Shown: positions 33,554 to 42,726, counted from the first letter of the stretch. The stretch: 64,000 bases of DNA from Flavobacterium rivuli WB 3.3-2 = DSM 21788 (GCF_000378485.1 NZ_KB899968.1:397680-461679), one strand, 5' to 3'. Program-made: numbers and translations. Notes: generated from the letters alone by a model not told the origin.

Positions 33554-35416
33554 CTACTTATATGGCACAACATCGGGTTTGCCCACCTGGAAATCAGGCA
33601 GTATGATATCATTGTTTTGCAATGTGTTTGTCCTGAATACATTGTAACCACGCCCCGGTAAGTTTGGCGAGAAAGAAAATGAAAGCTGAAAACTATTGAA
33701 TATAAGGTAGTCATTATAAATAAGGACTCCTATGCCTATTGTACCGTATGCTTGGCTTTCATAAAATTTCTTAGCTTCGGTACTAAGTACTCCAACAGTT
33801 AAATTTGCGAAAGGATTTATACGAAAGCCAAGCACATTCCACGGAGAGTAGGATTGTGTTTGCAGCGTAAGCACAAATTTTTTAGTACCCTGTACCTGCT
33901 TTTCGCTCTGGTAAATACCCAGCTCATTTACAAGGTTAAGCTGATCTGTAATTATGGGCAGGCGATGATCGCCCAGGATAAGTGCCGGTTTTATAAAATG
34001 CCTGAAACGCCACTTACCCCAGTTACGTATATTGGTAAAATACAGCATTTCCAGGCTAAGGGTAGTCTGGTCGGTACGGTCGCCATAAAAAAAGGAGCCT
34101 ACTTGTATATTAGCGCTAAAAAATCCCCACTTGTAATAGTTACCCCAGGCATACCGCCCGCCCAGGTAAAGGCGCCGCTCGTTATTTTTATCCTGTACAC
34201 CAAAGGTTGCACTATATACTTTACCAATAGGTATATCCTCTACAATGTCATAATTAAAAAGGAATTTATCCTGCACGAATTTTCGCGATGTCAAACCTAT
34301 GCTGCCCATATAAAACCGCTCGTTAGAGTAGTAACTTATAGAGTCATATTCTATAGTTGGCCTTTCGCTGTATAGTCTTGCAAAATATCGGGCCGTTGTT
34401 ACAAGCCTTGTAGTACGGTTTTCTTCGCCGTCGCCCTTATAGATCTGGAATGCATAACCACCCCAAATGTCGTGCATGTTAGATTTAAAAACCTGTTCTT
34501 TCCACTCTTCCTGCGCGTTAGGTAATGAGTCGCGCTGAAACCGCGACTCTACATAAACCCCGCCTGCCCACTTGGTATAGGCTGAATAAAAGTCGCGCTC
34601 AACATCAATACTCTTAAGTGAATTATAGCTTTGCCATATCTGGTATTGTACGGTGGTGTTTATGTAAGTGTTCATGATATTGGGCACGCTGTACCGGGCA
34701 AGGTATGCTGTCTCGCCGGTATTAAAACGCTTGTCAAAATCATTTTCGAACTCATGGCCAAGGCCAAAAAAGTTCCTTTCGGTAATTTTAATTGAGGTGC
34801 CGGAGCTGGATGCCGACCCATTGGGGATAAGGCTCCAGGAATCGAGCACACGTATGTAAACGTCTACCGAATCTTTAGTAGTGGCGATTGTTCTTGGTGT
34901 AATGTTAACCCGCCTTACATAGCGCTGCTTACGTATTAAACGTTCAGAGTCGAGTACGAGAAGTGAATCGAGTGGTTTATTACGTTTAAAAAGTAGCAGG
35001 TTACGTATAGTAAGTTCCTTGGTTTTTAAATGTATACGATTACCAAATCGTTCAACACCATTATTTGGTTTGCGTGTAGTATCTGTAACCGAGTTACCAA
35101 AAGGATCGAGCGTTTCGATAATTATCTTTCGCACTATCTTACCCTCATATCTTTCATAAGTGTTTAAAAGCTCCGGAGTTTTATTTTTTATGTTTTTACG
35201 TGTTGTAGAAAGCTTTTGTGGCTGTACCGACCTGAATATTAACTTGTGTAAAAACTTTGTAAATTTTTTGCGCTTGCTGTAATCTTCCAGCTGCTGGTAC
35301 ATTTGGTCGCGCCTGTCTTTTACGGTATCTTTAGGTTGTACAGGCTTGTCCTGTGCCCGCAGGGGCGCTATGGCAAAAAACGCCAGCAGTATTAGCAGCC
35401 TGTAATGTAATGTCAT
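33554..35416 (-). CDS. BamA/TamA-like outer-membrane beta-barrel protein
   Basis: A 620-residue outer-membrane protein. Signal peptide 1-22 (ending LRAQ). Two POTRA-like segments (~85-200: GKIVRKIIIETLDPFGNSV, LDSERLIRKQRYVRRVNI) precede a long beta-barrel (~215-620) with alternating aromatic strands. It resembles the surface-antigen (D15) family but is shorter than BamA, so it could be a TamA- or lipid/surface-protein-related homologue. I choose ATG 35416 (preceded by GGAGGG) over the TTG at 35431. The gene is monocistronic. Confidence 0.82.
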   Translation of the reverse strand: MTLHYRLLILLAFFAIAPLRAQDKPVQPKDTVKDRRDQMYQQLEDYSKRKKFTKFLHKLIFRSVQPQKLSTTRKNIKNKTPELLNTYERYEGKIVRKIIIETLDPFGNSVTDTTRKPNNGVERFGNRIHLKTKELTIRNLLLFKRNKPLDSLLVLDSERLIRKQRYVRRVNITPRTIATTKDSVDVYIRVLDSWSLIPNGSASSSGTSIKITERNFFGLGHEFENDFDKRFNTGETAYLARYSVPNIMNTYINTTVQYQIWQSYNSLKSIDVERDFYSAYTKWAGGVYVESRFQRDSLPNAQEEWKEQVFKSNMHDIWGGYAFQIYKGDGEENRTTRLVTTARYFARLYSERPTIEYDSISYYSNERFYMGSIGLTSRKFVQDKFLFNYDIVEDIPIGKVYSATFGVQDKNNERRLYLGGRYAWGNYYKWGFFSANIQVGSFFYGDRTDQTTLSLEMLYFTNIRNWGKWRFRHFIKPALILGDHRLPIITDQLNLVNELGIYQSEKQVQGTKKFVLTLQTQSYSPWNVLGFRINPFANLTVGVLSTEAKKFYESQAYGTIGIGVLIYNDYLIFNSFQLSFSFSPNLPGRGYNVFRTNTLQNNDIILPDFQVGKPDVVPYK

Positions 35417-35585
35417 TTTATATCCCTCCAACTATTTACTGCGAAAATAAGGTAATAAAGCTCTAATAAAATCCTAAAGCGGGCTTAATACCTCTAATTT
35501 ACAATAGATTTAACAAGACAAACGTAGTTTTTATTTTCTACATCGTCCTATGTTTTTAAAGCATATTATAACCCGTAGTTTTTTA

Positions 35586-35593
35586 TAACTTTG
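35586..35593 (+). promoter_or_regulatory. -7 element of the 190-residue gene
   Basis: TAACTTTG matches TAnnTTTG, 18 bases before the ATG at 35612. Confidence 0.55.
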
Positions 35594-35611
35594 GCGTTAA
35601 TACAAATTATT

Positions 35612-36184
35612 ATGGGACTTGATATTTTAGTAATTACAGATAATTTTGAACAGATTGTTAACGGACATGTAAATGAGTATACTGATGTTTCTAATGAGCA
35701 CAGCCTGAGCAGGACCTTTTGCGACTTTATGTGTCGCAGGGTAATTGTAGAGCATACACCCGAGCTGGATCAAATAGGCAATATAACAGGAGTAGACATC
35801 ATTCCGTTTTATGATATGGAGGCATACCCTGACCAGGAAGGCCTGGAGTTTTTTCTTGAAACTGCCGAAAGCGAAGAGGAGCGCATGCAAATTTTAGCCG
35901 AAGCCGAAACTGATAAAGCCAAAGTAAGTAACAATATAGATTTGATCTTACAAATACTATCAGTACTTATAGAGCGGTTAAGCACCATAGATAACCTGCC
36001 GGATTTATTACTGGAAACGGATGTAGATACCCTTAATAACGCAACTTACTTTGCCGATTTCAATATTGATAAAGGTGAAGGGTACATAGGTAATAACTTT
36101 GGGCAGGACCTGCGTAATTTTAAACGTTTTCTTGAGTATGCAAAATTACATGGCAGTAATACGGTTTGGTTTGAGTATAATTAA
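35612..36184 (+). CDS. Conserved protein of unknown function
   Basis: A 190-residue soluble protein, strongly acidic (many Glu/Asp). MGLDILVITDNFEQIVNG begins the frame; a TTG-started extension to 35591 would include the -7 element and is unlikely. Central segments SRTFCDFMCRRVIVEHTPELDQI and LEFFLETAESEEERMQI are helical. No catalytic motif, signal or membrane helix. It has a clear promoter and a good terminator. Not recognised beyond similarity to uncharacterised Bacteroidota proteins. Confidence 0.78.
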   Translation: MGLDILVITDNFEQIVNGHVNEYTDVSNEHSLSRTFCDFMCRRVIVEHTPELDQIGNITGVDIIPFYDMEAYPDQEGLEFFLETAESEEERMQILAEAETDKAKVSNNIDLILQILSVLIERLSTIDNLPDLLLETDVDTLNNATYFADFNIDKGEGYIGNNFGQDLRNFKRFLEYAKLHGSNTVWFEYN

Positions 36185-36204
36185 CATAAGAAAAAATTAA
36201 AGAA

Positions 36205-36236
36205 GCCTGCAATTATTAAGTTGCAGGCCTTTTTTT
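36205..36236 (+). terminator. Rho-independent terminator
   Basis: GCCTGCAA (36205-36212), 8-base loop, TTGCAGGC (36221-36228), T run to 36236. Confidence 0.9.
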
Positions 36237-36284
36237 AATCTTTCAGGATATGTCTGTCATTTCCTGTTTATTATCTGGATATCA

Positions 36285-38768
36285 CTACTCCAGTATATTT
36301 AAAAATTTAAGGCCAAAAACAATACCATCAGTTTGGTAACCGCCCTGGTAAGCACGCACATAATCTATGCGCAGCATCCTGAATTTTCCAAAGCCTATGT
36401 TATCAAACCCGGCGGTAAATTCCTGGTATGGTTTATTATCGGGAGTAGCAAGGGCATGGTAACCCACAACAAGATTCCATTGCAGCAAATTAAGTACCGG
36501 TATCTTGTTCATAATGTAGCCTTTAAAGTTATGTTCAGCATGTAACTCAACGTAAGCATCGTTAGTACTGTGGGTATAATACGGCATCAGGTTAAATACA
36601 TTAAGGTATCTTTCTGTCATACCTATATGGGTCTGGTTACCGTTAAAATGCTTGTAGTCTACAAACGATATCCCATCGGCATTAAAAAATTTACCGGCCT
36701 TTAAGTTGATGCCAAAATCTCCTTTGTTACCTATAGTAGTATTGTATGTTGTGCGTGCTGCTATAAAATCGTACTCATAGTTTTTTTCGCTTCCGGCAAA
36801 AGCCTTTTCATACTGCAACGATAAGGTAGGGTAGTTGCTATTGCTTACGTTAAGCCTGCCATCGGGGCGGGTAATGTATTTTTGCCCAAAACGGATGTTT
36901 GCAATAACACCGGCTTTCGCTAAATGATGCGTATCAAAAGCGGCAAACTCATCTGTTTCCGGCATCAGCGGATTGTTAGATGTATAATCATCGTTAGCAT
37001 CTTTAATTAAAACCCAGTCGGCATTATTAAACAACGCTTTCCTGCGCGAAAATTCACCGTAACCTGTTAACGTTAAGCCTGTAAAAGCTTCCTGGCTATA
37101 TTGTATGCGTGCAAACGTTTTATCGTACAGCTTCATGTAATTGTCTTTAAAAAACAACGTGCTTATAGAGTTTACAAGAGGTGTTATAGGTTCGGCAGGG
37201 TTAAACTGTGTTGCCACGCTACCTCCAAAAACACTTATAGTAGCATAGTTTTTCCTGTTAAAGCGGTGGCTAAAACTACCCTGCACACGCAGGCGGTCTT
37301 CAGCAAAACCGTAATTAAATTTAGTGCCTATGTAGGTGTACTTTCCGGTTTCCTCGTCATATTTATTAAAAGAGAATCCTGTGCCTACGCTCCATCCCTG
37401 CACCGTATTGTAACTTAAAGAACCAATATCTAAAAGCCCGTCATACGTAAAACGGGTTTTCTTAAAAGAGTTATGGTAGCTATAGCCTGTAAGTACATCA
37501 AAAACCTTAAATTTATTCGACTTTTTATCAATCGAGTCCATATAAGTTTTAGAGGTGTGTAGCGTTTGTATACTGTCTTTCTTTACATAATCTGTAACTT
37601 CTTCATCCGTTAATGGTATTGGCCTTATAGTATTCCAATATGTTGAGTCTTTTTTGTTAGACCCTTCCTCTACAAAAACGATCTCTTTGCCAAAGGTTTT
37701 TTTATCAAACTGGTCATGAAAAACATAGTTGGTATATACGTGGGTAAATTTACCGGTAAAGGTTATGCCAAACATACCTGCTTTAAAATCAAAGCTCTGT
37801 GAGTTTTTTGCCCAGATGCGGCTCGTGGTATTGTAGCTGAAATTCTGTTTCAGGTTTAGCGTTTCCATAACAGGTTGTTGCGAGCGGTAGCCTTTAATAT
37901 CTACATCTATGGCATAAATGGCCCAGCTGCCCTCTACAATATAAATATACCCTTCAAAAACAGGCTCTTTATCACGGCGTGGTATCAGTTTTATCTTGTT
38001 TATCTGGTTGTTGTTCTCGTCAAAAAATGTCCCTTCAAGCTTAAACTTATAATAGTTAAAGGCATTGTTAGATAGTGGCGATACCATATTGATGTTAAAG
38101 TCTACATAATTATTATAGAAATTATAGAACGTTCCAAGGGCGGTATTGTAACTAAAACCCCTGTCGTTACCACTTATTTTAGAGGCTACTATGCGCTCTT
38201 TAATATTGTTAGGCTGCTCAAAAATAATGTGCGATACGGTTTCGCTCAGGTATAAAATACCACTGCCGGTACTGTCTACCATACCTTCGGGAGCTTCTAT
38301 CTTTTGCCCGAATATCTTTTTAGGCAGGTCTTTTACCCTAAAGATACCTTTAGAATAAAAGTCGGCTTCAAACTTACCCGTCTTTTCAGAATTTTCTTTT
38401 TTGTGGGCAATCGCCTGGCGCATTACAGCATAAGCAGGGTCTTCGCTGTTAGAGATCACCACCTCGTTAAGCTCATAATTTTCGTCCTCAAGCTTTATGT
38501 CCAGCGCGTAAGGAAATGAAGCGATATTTACAGGGACTTTTTTAGTTTTAAAACCTATCGACTGGAATATTACATTGTACTTCCCGGTCTGGCGCAGGTT
38601 AAGTTCATACGTGCCTTCTTCGTTAGATGTTGTACCCGTGTAGGTATTCTCTATCGTGATGCTTACAAAGGGGATTCCCTCGCCGGTGGCCGATGTTACT
38701 TTGCCCTTTATTTGCGCACTGCCTGCCAGTCCTGTTAGCAGTAATAATGCGATTAAAAATTTGTACAT
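36285..38768 (-). CDS. DUF5686 outer-membrane protein with carboxypeptidase-regulatory-like domain (copy 1)
   Basis: An 827-residue protein. Signal peptide 1-18 (ending GSAQ). Residues ~19-105 form a CarboxypepD_reg-like domain (IKGKVTSATGEGIPFVSITIENTYTGTTSNEEGTYEL). The remainder is DUF5686 with many beta strands, consistent with a large outer-membrane barrel. It shares extended similarity with 42740-45211: VMRQAIAHKKENSEKTGKFEADFYSKG, WNTIRPIPLTDEEV and the C-terminal HNFKGYIMNKIPVLNLL. Family function unknown, possibly related to TonB-linked or cell-surface assembly. Confidence 0.87.
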   Translation of the reverse strand: MYKFLIALLLLTGLAGSAQIKGKVTSATGEGIPFVSITIENTYTGTTSNEEGTYELNLRQTGKYNVIFQSIGFKTKKVPVNIASFPYALDIKLEDENYELNEVVISNSEDPAYAVMRQAIAHKKENSEKTGKFEADFYSKGIFRVKDLPKKIFGQKIEAPEGMVDSTGSGILYLSETVSHIIFEQPNNIKERIVASKISGNDRGFSYNTALGTFYNFYNNYVDFNINMVSPLSNNAFNYYKFKLEGTFFDENNNQINKIKLIPRRDKEPVFEGYIYIVEGSWAIYAIDVDIKGYRSQQPVMETLNLKQNFSYNTTSRIWAKNSQSFDFKAGMFGITFTGKFTHVYTNYVFHDQFDKKTFGKEIVFVEEGSNKKDSTYWNTIRPIPLTDEEVTDYVKKDSIQTLHTSKTYMDSIDKKSNKFKVFDVLTGYSYHNSFKKTRFTYDGLLDIGSLSYNTVQGWSVGTGFSFNKYDEETGKYTYIGTKFNYGFAEDRLRVQGSFSHRFNRKNYATISVFGGSVATQFNPAEPITPLVNSISTLFFKDNYMKLYDKTFARIQYSQEAFTGLTLTGYGEFSRRKALFNNADWVLIKDANDDYTSNNPLMPETDEFAAFDTHHLAKAGVIANIRFGQKYITRPDGRLNVSNSNYPTLSLQYEKAFAGSEKNYEYDFIAARTTYNTTIGNKGDFGINLKAGKFFNADGISFVDYKHFNGNQTHIGMTERYLNVFNLMPYYTHSTNDAYVELHAEHNFKGYIMNKIPVLNLLQWNLVVGYHALATPDNKPYQEFTAGFDNIGFGKFRMLRIDYVRAYQGGYQTDGIVFGLKFLNILE

Positions 38769-38947
38769 TGTGTTTATTGATTAAGATTGGTTACTTGGTA
38801 TAATGGTACAGACGTTTTGTGTTAACAAAAGGTTGCATGTACGTTAAAAAATAATTGGTTATTGTATAACGAAGCCTGCATTATTTTCTTACAAAAAAAA
38901 TTATTGCATAAAAATAGATGTTAATTGCAAAGTTTGTGTGCCATAGC

Positions 38948-38978
38948 TTGAAATTGTTACCGTTTACTTTTATTTTTG
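38948..38978 (+). promoter_or_regulatory. Promoter of the metal-related gene group
   Basis: TTG at 38948-38950, 20-base spacer, TATTTTTG at 38971-38978. The ATG is at 38983, so the mRNA would be leaderless or nearly so. Confidence 0.65.
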
Positions 38979-38982
38979 CAGA

Positions 38983-39363
38983 ATGAAAAAAATAGGGCTG
39001 TATTTTTTAGTGATAATTATTGCCGCTTATAATACAGGCCTGTATGAGCTTGCCAAATTACCCGCGTTCTTTATTCATTATACCGAACATAAAGAGCAAC
39101 AGGCTACTATAAACATTAAAGATTTTATTGTCATGCATTATTTAGGGCACGACCTTAACGATAATGACGATAAAAAAGACAACCAGCTGCCTTTTAAAAA
39201 CTACCATGCGCCCTCGCACCCCAATCTGCTTTTTGTGCCGGTGCAGCATAATTACACGATACCATTGGCATTTGCCGAAACCATAATTGATATACCTTAC
39301 CAACCCGTTTTTGCTCCCGAAACAGCATCATCCATATACTTCAGGCCTCCCTGTTGCTCATAG
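38983..39363 (+). CDS. Small exported protein upstream of a metal transporter
   Basis: A 126-residue protein with an N-terminal hydrophobic segment (1-19). The region FFIHYTEHKEQQATINIKDFIVMHYLGHDLNDNDDKKDNQLPFK is rich in His and Asp and could bind divalent metal ions. The end of the protein is FRPPCCS. I recall this family as commonly encoded beside Bacteroidota heavy-metal efflux genes. Followed 60 bases later by a CDF transporter. Metal-handling role inferred from context and composition. Confidence 0.72.
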   Translation: MKKIGLYFLVIIIAAYNTGLYELAKLPAFFIHYTEHKEQQATINIKDFIVMHYLGHDLNDNDDKKDNQLPFKNYHAPSHPNLLFVPVQHNYTIPLAFAETIIDIPYQPVFAPETASSIYFRPPCCS

Positions 39364-39423
39364 TTTGTAGTTACTGCCCTTATATTGGCACATAAAAATT
39401 ATTAAACTATTAAAACCATTGTT

Positions 39424-40320
39424 ATGGAACAACCCGTTAACAACCCTGCTACCAAGGCAGCATTGAAAACTACGCTTACGGGTATTATTGTAAGCCTTGC
39501 ACTGGCTGTAATTAAGGCATTGGGAGGGATATTCGGTAATTCGTATGCGCTTATTGCCGATGCGATAGAGTCTACCACCGATATTATAACGTCGAGCCTC
39601 CTGTACATAGGCCTTACCTGGTCGTCTAAACCAGCAGATAAAGAACACCCTTACGGGCATGGCAAAGCCGAAGCGCTTATTGCATTGGGTATTGCCCTTG
39701 CGCTGGTAATTGCAGCCGTAATAATAGGTATAGAGAGTATACATAACATTCGCACACCACACGAGTCGCCAAAGGCTTTTACCCTTTTAATACTTGGAGG
39801 TGTTATCCTTACCAAAGAATTATTGTACCGTTACGTGATTAAAACGGGCAACGAGATAAACAGCGGTGCGGTTAAGGCTGATGCTTTTCACCACCGTAGT
39901 GATGCCATAACATCGGGGGCAGCATTTATAGGTATTACTATAGGGCTTTGGGGAGGCCCCGGCTATGAAGTGGCCGACGACTGGGCTGCGCTGCTTGCGG
40001 GTGTCATCATCACAATTAACGCTTATCTCATTGCACGCCCTGCCATAGGCGAATTGCTTGATGAAGAGCTTGAGCCACAACTTAACGAGCAGGTTAAAAA
40101 ACTGGCTGCCGAAGTAGCGGGTGTAGAATTTATAGAAAAATGCTACATACGCAAAATGGGACTTAAAAGCCATGCCGATATGCACGTATGGGTAAATAAA
40201 GACCTTACCGTAGAGCAGGGGCATACCATAGCCCATGCCGTGCAGGACCACATACAGGAACAACTGCCGCAATTTGCCATTATAAACATACACATAGAGC
40301 CAGCCGGTACTATACACTAA
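39424..40320 (+). CDS. Cation diffusion facilitator (CDF) transporter
   Basis: A 298-residue inner-membrane protein with about six helices in the first ~210 residues and a cytosolic C-terminal domain. Metal-site motifs are DAIESTTDIITS in helix 2, HPYGHGKAEAL between helices and FHHRSDAITS in helix 5, as in Zn/Fe-type CDF exporters. It would export Zn(II), Fe(II) or similar ions by proton antiport. It is next to a His/Asp-rich exported protein and ten bases upstream of a cytochrome b561-like gene. Confidence 0.93.
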   Translation: MEQPVNNPATKAALKTTLTGIIVSLALAVIKALGGIFGNSYALIADAIESTTDIITSSLLYIGLTWSSKPADKEHPYGHGKAEALIALGIALALVIAAVIIGIESIHNIRTPHESPKAFTLLILGGVILTKELLYRYVIKTGNEINSGAVKADAFHHRSDAITSGAAFIGITIGLWGGPGYEVADDWAALLAGVIITINAYLIARPAIGELLDEELEPQLNEQVKKLAAEVAGVEFIEKCYIRKMGLKSHADMHVWVNKDLTVEQGHTIAHAVQDHIQEQLPQFAIINIHIEPAGTIH

Positions 40321-40330
40321 AATCACACTT

Positions 40331-40906
40331 ATGAGAGAAACACGTTTTAACCTTGCCAGCCGCCTTATACACTGGGCTATAGCTTTTGTTTTTTTATATA
40401 TTTTACTAACGGTATTACTTCGACTGGGGTGGATGAACAAAGGCCACATGGGCGATATTATACAGGAGAATTTAGCCAAGGACGGCATTAATTTAGATAA
40501 GGATGCCGCCGGAACGCTTGCCAAAAAAGTGCGCCGGCCAATGTGGGAAACGCATACCATTGCCGGTTATGTTCTGGTAGGCCTCTATGTTATAAGGATG
40601 ATAATTAATTTTGTACAGGGCTTTGGGTTTGAGAGTCCGCTTAAAGCAGGATTGTCCGGCTATAAGAAATTCAAGTCGTGGGTATATGTACTATTTTATA
40701 TATGCCTTGCAGGCTCGTTGGTAACAGGCCTTATAATAGAATTTGGCCCGGACAGCATACACGATGTAAGCGAAGAAATTCATAAACTGTCACTGTATTA
40801 TATGATAGCATTCATTGCTGTACACCTTGTGGGAGTTGTTATAGCCGATGGTACTAAAGAACGCGGTATTATCTCCAAGATTATCAGCGGCGACAGGCCA
40901 TTGTAG
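40331..40906 (+). CDS. Cytochrome b561/b6-type membrane protein
   Basis: A 191-residue protein with four membrane helices. Heme-ligand histidines are in SRLIHWAIAF, WETHTIAGYVL and HKLSLYYMIAFIAVHLVGV, the four-helix diheme pattern of the Ni-dehydrogenase/cytochrome b561 group. It would transfer electrons across or within the inner membrane. It follows the CDF gene by ten bases, suggesting co-transcription, but no redox partner gene is nearby. Confidence 0.86.
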   Translation: MRETRFNLASRLIHWAIAFVFLYILLTVLLRLGWMNKGHMGDIIQENLAKDGINLDKDAAGTLAKKVRRPMWETHTIAGYVLVGLYVIRMIINFVQGFGFESPLKAGLSGYKKFKSWVYVLFYICLAGSLVTGLIIEFGPDSIHDVSEEIHKLSLYYMIAFIAVHLVGVVIADGTKERGIISKIISGDRPL

Positions 40907-40972
40907 GCATGTTGCATTGCAACGTTTCTACGGGATTAAAATTAATCTTGTACCTTTATATAAAATTATACC

Positions 40973-41761
40973 ATGAACAATATAGAAGATCTCCGGATGG
41001 CCGTTTTAATAGATGCCGACAATGTGCCTTATGCGAATGTAAAAGGTATGATGGCGGAGATCGCTAAATATGGTACGCCCACCTTTAAACGCATTTATGC
41101 CGACTGGACCAAGCCAACCGTTTCGGGATGGAAAAAAGTGCTGTTGGAAAATGCCATAACGCCGGTACAGCAATACAGTTACAGCACCGGAAAGAACGCT
41201 ACCGACAGCGCCATGATAATCGACGCTATGGATATCTTATATTCGGGTAAGGTAGATGGCTTTTGCATAGTTTCCAGCGACAGCGACTTTACACGCCTTG
41301 CCACCCGACTGCGCGAAGCCGGTATGAAGGTTATTGGTATGGGCGAAAAGAAAACTCTTATCCCTTTTATAGCTGCCTGCGATAAGTTTATTTACCTTGA
41401 GATATTGGGTAAATCAGAAAAAGAACATGAAGATGAAAAGGAGCACGGAGAGGATAAAGACTCGGGAGACGAGAAAGGTACTGCCGCCGCGCCAACTGTA
41501 CCTAAAGAAACTATAAGTGTTGTAGATAAAAAACTTATAAAGCTTTTAAGCCACAGCATTAACGACCTTGCCGGTGAGGATGGATGGGCGTTCCTGGGCG
41601 ACCTTGGGAATTTTATCCTGAAAAAACAACCAGATTTTGACCCGCGTAATTATGGTTTCCCTAAAATGATAGCGCTTATAAAAAGCATCGACAGGTTTGA
41701 GGTAGATGAGCGCGATACAGGAAAAAGCAACCGCAAGCATGTATTTGTAAAAAATAAATAA
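40973..41761 (+). CDS. NYN domain and OST-HTH/LOTUS protein
   Basis: A 262-residue protein. The NYN nuclease domain (about 5-150) has conserved acids in AVLIDADNVPY, NATDSAMIIDAMDIL and IVSSDSDFTRLATRL, a PIN-like metal site for RNA cleavage. A charged linker (~150-185, Glu/Asp/Lys-rich) leads to an OST-HTH/LOTUS domain (~190-262: LLSHSINDLAGEDGWAFLGDLGNFIL, DPRNYGFPKMIALI), which in other systems binds G-rich or structured RNA. The next gene starts 22 bases later and may form a unit with it. Confidence 0.92.
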   Translation: MNNIEDLRMAVLIDADNVPYANVKGMMAEIAKYGTPTFKRIYADWTKPTVSGWKKVLLENAITPVQQYSYSTGKNATDSAMIIDAMDILYSGKVDGFCIVSSDSDFTRLATRLREAGMKVIGMGEKKTLIPFIAACDKFIYLEILGKSEKEHEDEKEHGEDKDSGDEKGTAAAPTVPKETISVVDKKLIKLLSHSINDLAGEDGWAFLGDLGNFILKKQPDFDPRNYGFPKMIALIKSIDRFEVDERDTGKSNRKHVFVKNK

Positions 41762-41782
41762 CAAAAGAAATTGCCTTACAGC

Positions 41783-42091
41783 ATGAAGAGGAAAGTTAAT
41801 GAGGAGATATTAAGGAAAGACAGCTCCGTTAATAAAGTACAGTTTGACAGGGAATGGTTTTACTCCATTAAAGATATGGCCGATTACCTCAGCGAAGACT
41901 TAACAGGTGTAGAATATGTTACCCTGCCCATGGTTATAGATGAGCTTACTTATAATGTAAAATGTGCTACATGGGAAGATATTACACGCTTTCTTCAAAA
42001 AGAGCCTCTTGAAGATTTTAGGGGGAGCGTGTTGAAAAATAAAAGTTTATTAACGGCAAAACCTGCAGCTAAGACAAGGAAGAAGAAGTAG
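41783..42091 (+). CDS. Unknown 102-residue protein downstream of the NYN-LOTUS gene
   Basis: A basic, soluble protein. The segment FDREWFYSIKDMADYLSEDLTGVEYVTLPMVIDEL recalls the N-terminal fold of phage antirepressor (BRO-like) proteins, but it is short and the resemblance is uncertain. The C-terminus is Lys-rich (KPAAKTRKKK). ATG 41783 is chosen over the TTG at 41771. It lies 21 bases after the NYN-LOTUS gene on the same strand. Function unknown. Confidence 0.6.
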   Translation: MKRKVNEEILRKDSSVNKVQFDREWFYSIKDMADYLSEDLTGVEYVTLPMVIDELTYNVKCATWEDITRFLQKEPLEDFRGSVLKNKSLLTAKPAAKTRKKK

Positions 42092-42170
42092 ACTGCTAAT
42101 CTTTCACATTATAAATAATACCTTCATAATCAAAATCAGATTTGAAATTTTAAGTTAGTAATTAAACTAT

Positions 42171-42178
42171 TATCTTTG
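42171..42178 (+). promoter_or_regulatory. -7 element of the toxin-antitoxin operon
   Basis: TATCTTTG, an exact TAnnTTTG match, about 31 bases before the antitoxin ATG. A TTTG upstream has too long a spacer. Confidence 0.5.
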
Positions 42179-42209
42179 GTATGCTGATATTAATTAAAGC
42201 GATATTATC

Positions 42210-42446
42210 ATGAAACAATTAGTAATTAACGTAAAAGACAATAAACTGTCTTTTTTCTTAGAACTGATAAGAAATTTTGATTTCATTACGGTAGAGGATA
42301 ACGCAGATTGGTATTCTTCGCTTTCGGTATCCCAAAAGCAATCTATCGAAAAAGGTCTTGAAGATCTTAGAAATGGAAAGACCAGGACAAATGCCGAAGT
42401 GATGGATTCAGTTAAGACTAAAATTCAAAGTTTAAAAGATCGCTAA
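42210..42446 (+). CDS. Type II antitoxin (RelB/ParD-like)
   Basis: A 78-residue antitoxin. The N-terminal half (MKQLVINVKDNKLSFFLELIRNFDFITVED) and the tail (LSVSQKQSIEKGLEDLRNGKTRTNAEVMDSVKTKIQSL) match Bacteroidota antitoxins with a short N-terminal DNA-binding segment and an extended toxin-wrapping helix. Its stop overlaps the toxin start (TAATG). It is intact, while its toxin gene is frameshifted. It probably autoregulates the pair. Confidence 0.85.
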   Translation: MKQLVINVKDNKLSFFLELIRNFDFITVEDNADWYSSLSVSQKQSIEKGLEDLRNGKTRTNAEVMDSVKTKIQSLKDR

Positions 42447-42726
42447 TGAATATTATATGGTCTATAAGTGCTCTGAAATCAATTATTTAGATATACTTGA
42501 GCAGGTTTACGAAAAGTGGAATTTGAAGATAATGCAGCTGCTTGAAAGTCAGGTTAATGATCTTTTAAATAAAATCTCAATTCATAATCATATCTGTCCT
42601 GTATCAAAAATTACTGATTTACATAAATGTGTTGTTAACGAACATATTTCTATGATTTATAAAATGAAAAATAATTTCATAGAAATCGTTGCTTTGATAT
42701 TCAATCAAAGTAATCATCAATTTTAA
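42446..42726 (+). pseudogene. Frameshifted RelE/ParE-family toxin gene
   Basis: From ATG 42446 the frame reads MNIIWSISALKS and stops at TAG 42488. A different frame from 42481 continues NYLDILEQVYEKWNLK, IMQLLESQVNDLLNKI and VVNEHISMIYKMKNN to the stop at 42726. A single deleted A in AAATCAAATTAT restores a ~93-residue ParE-type toxin: helical hairpin, then beta strands ending IVALIFNQSNHQF. With an antitoxin gene overlapping by one base, this is a toxin-antitoxin operon whose toxin has been inactivated or mis-sequenced. Confidence 0.72.

Noticed and set aside
39820..40560. Open minus-strand frame of 246 residues
   Set aside because: Antisense to the CDF transporter and cytochrome b561 genes, whose motifs are clear.
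42470..42492. Programmed frameshift in the toxin gene
   Set aside because: No slippery heptamer or downstream pseudoknot is apparent; simple deletion or sequencing error is more likely.
42457..42726. Separate 89-residue gene starting at ATG 42457
   Set aside because: Better explained as the out-of-frame remainder of the ParE-type toxin beginning at 42446, because the pieces join to a normal toxin with a one-base change.
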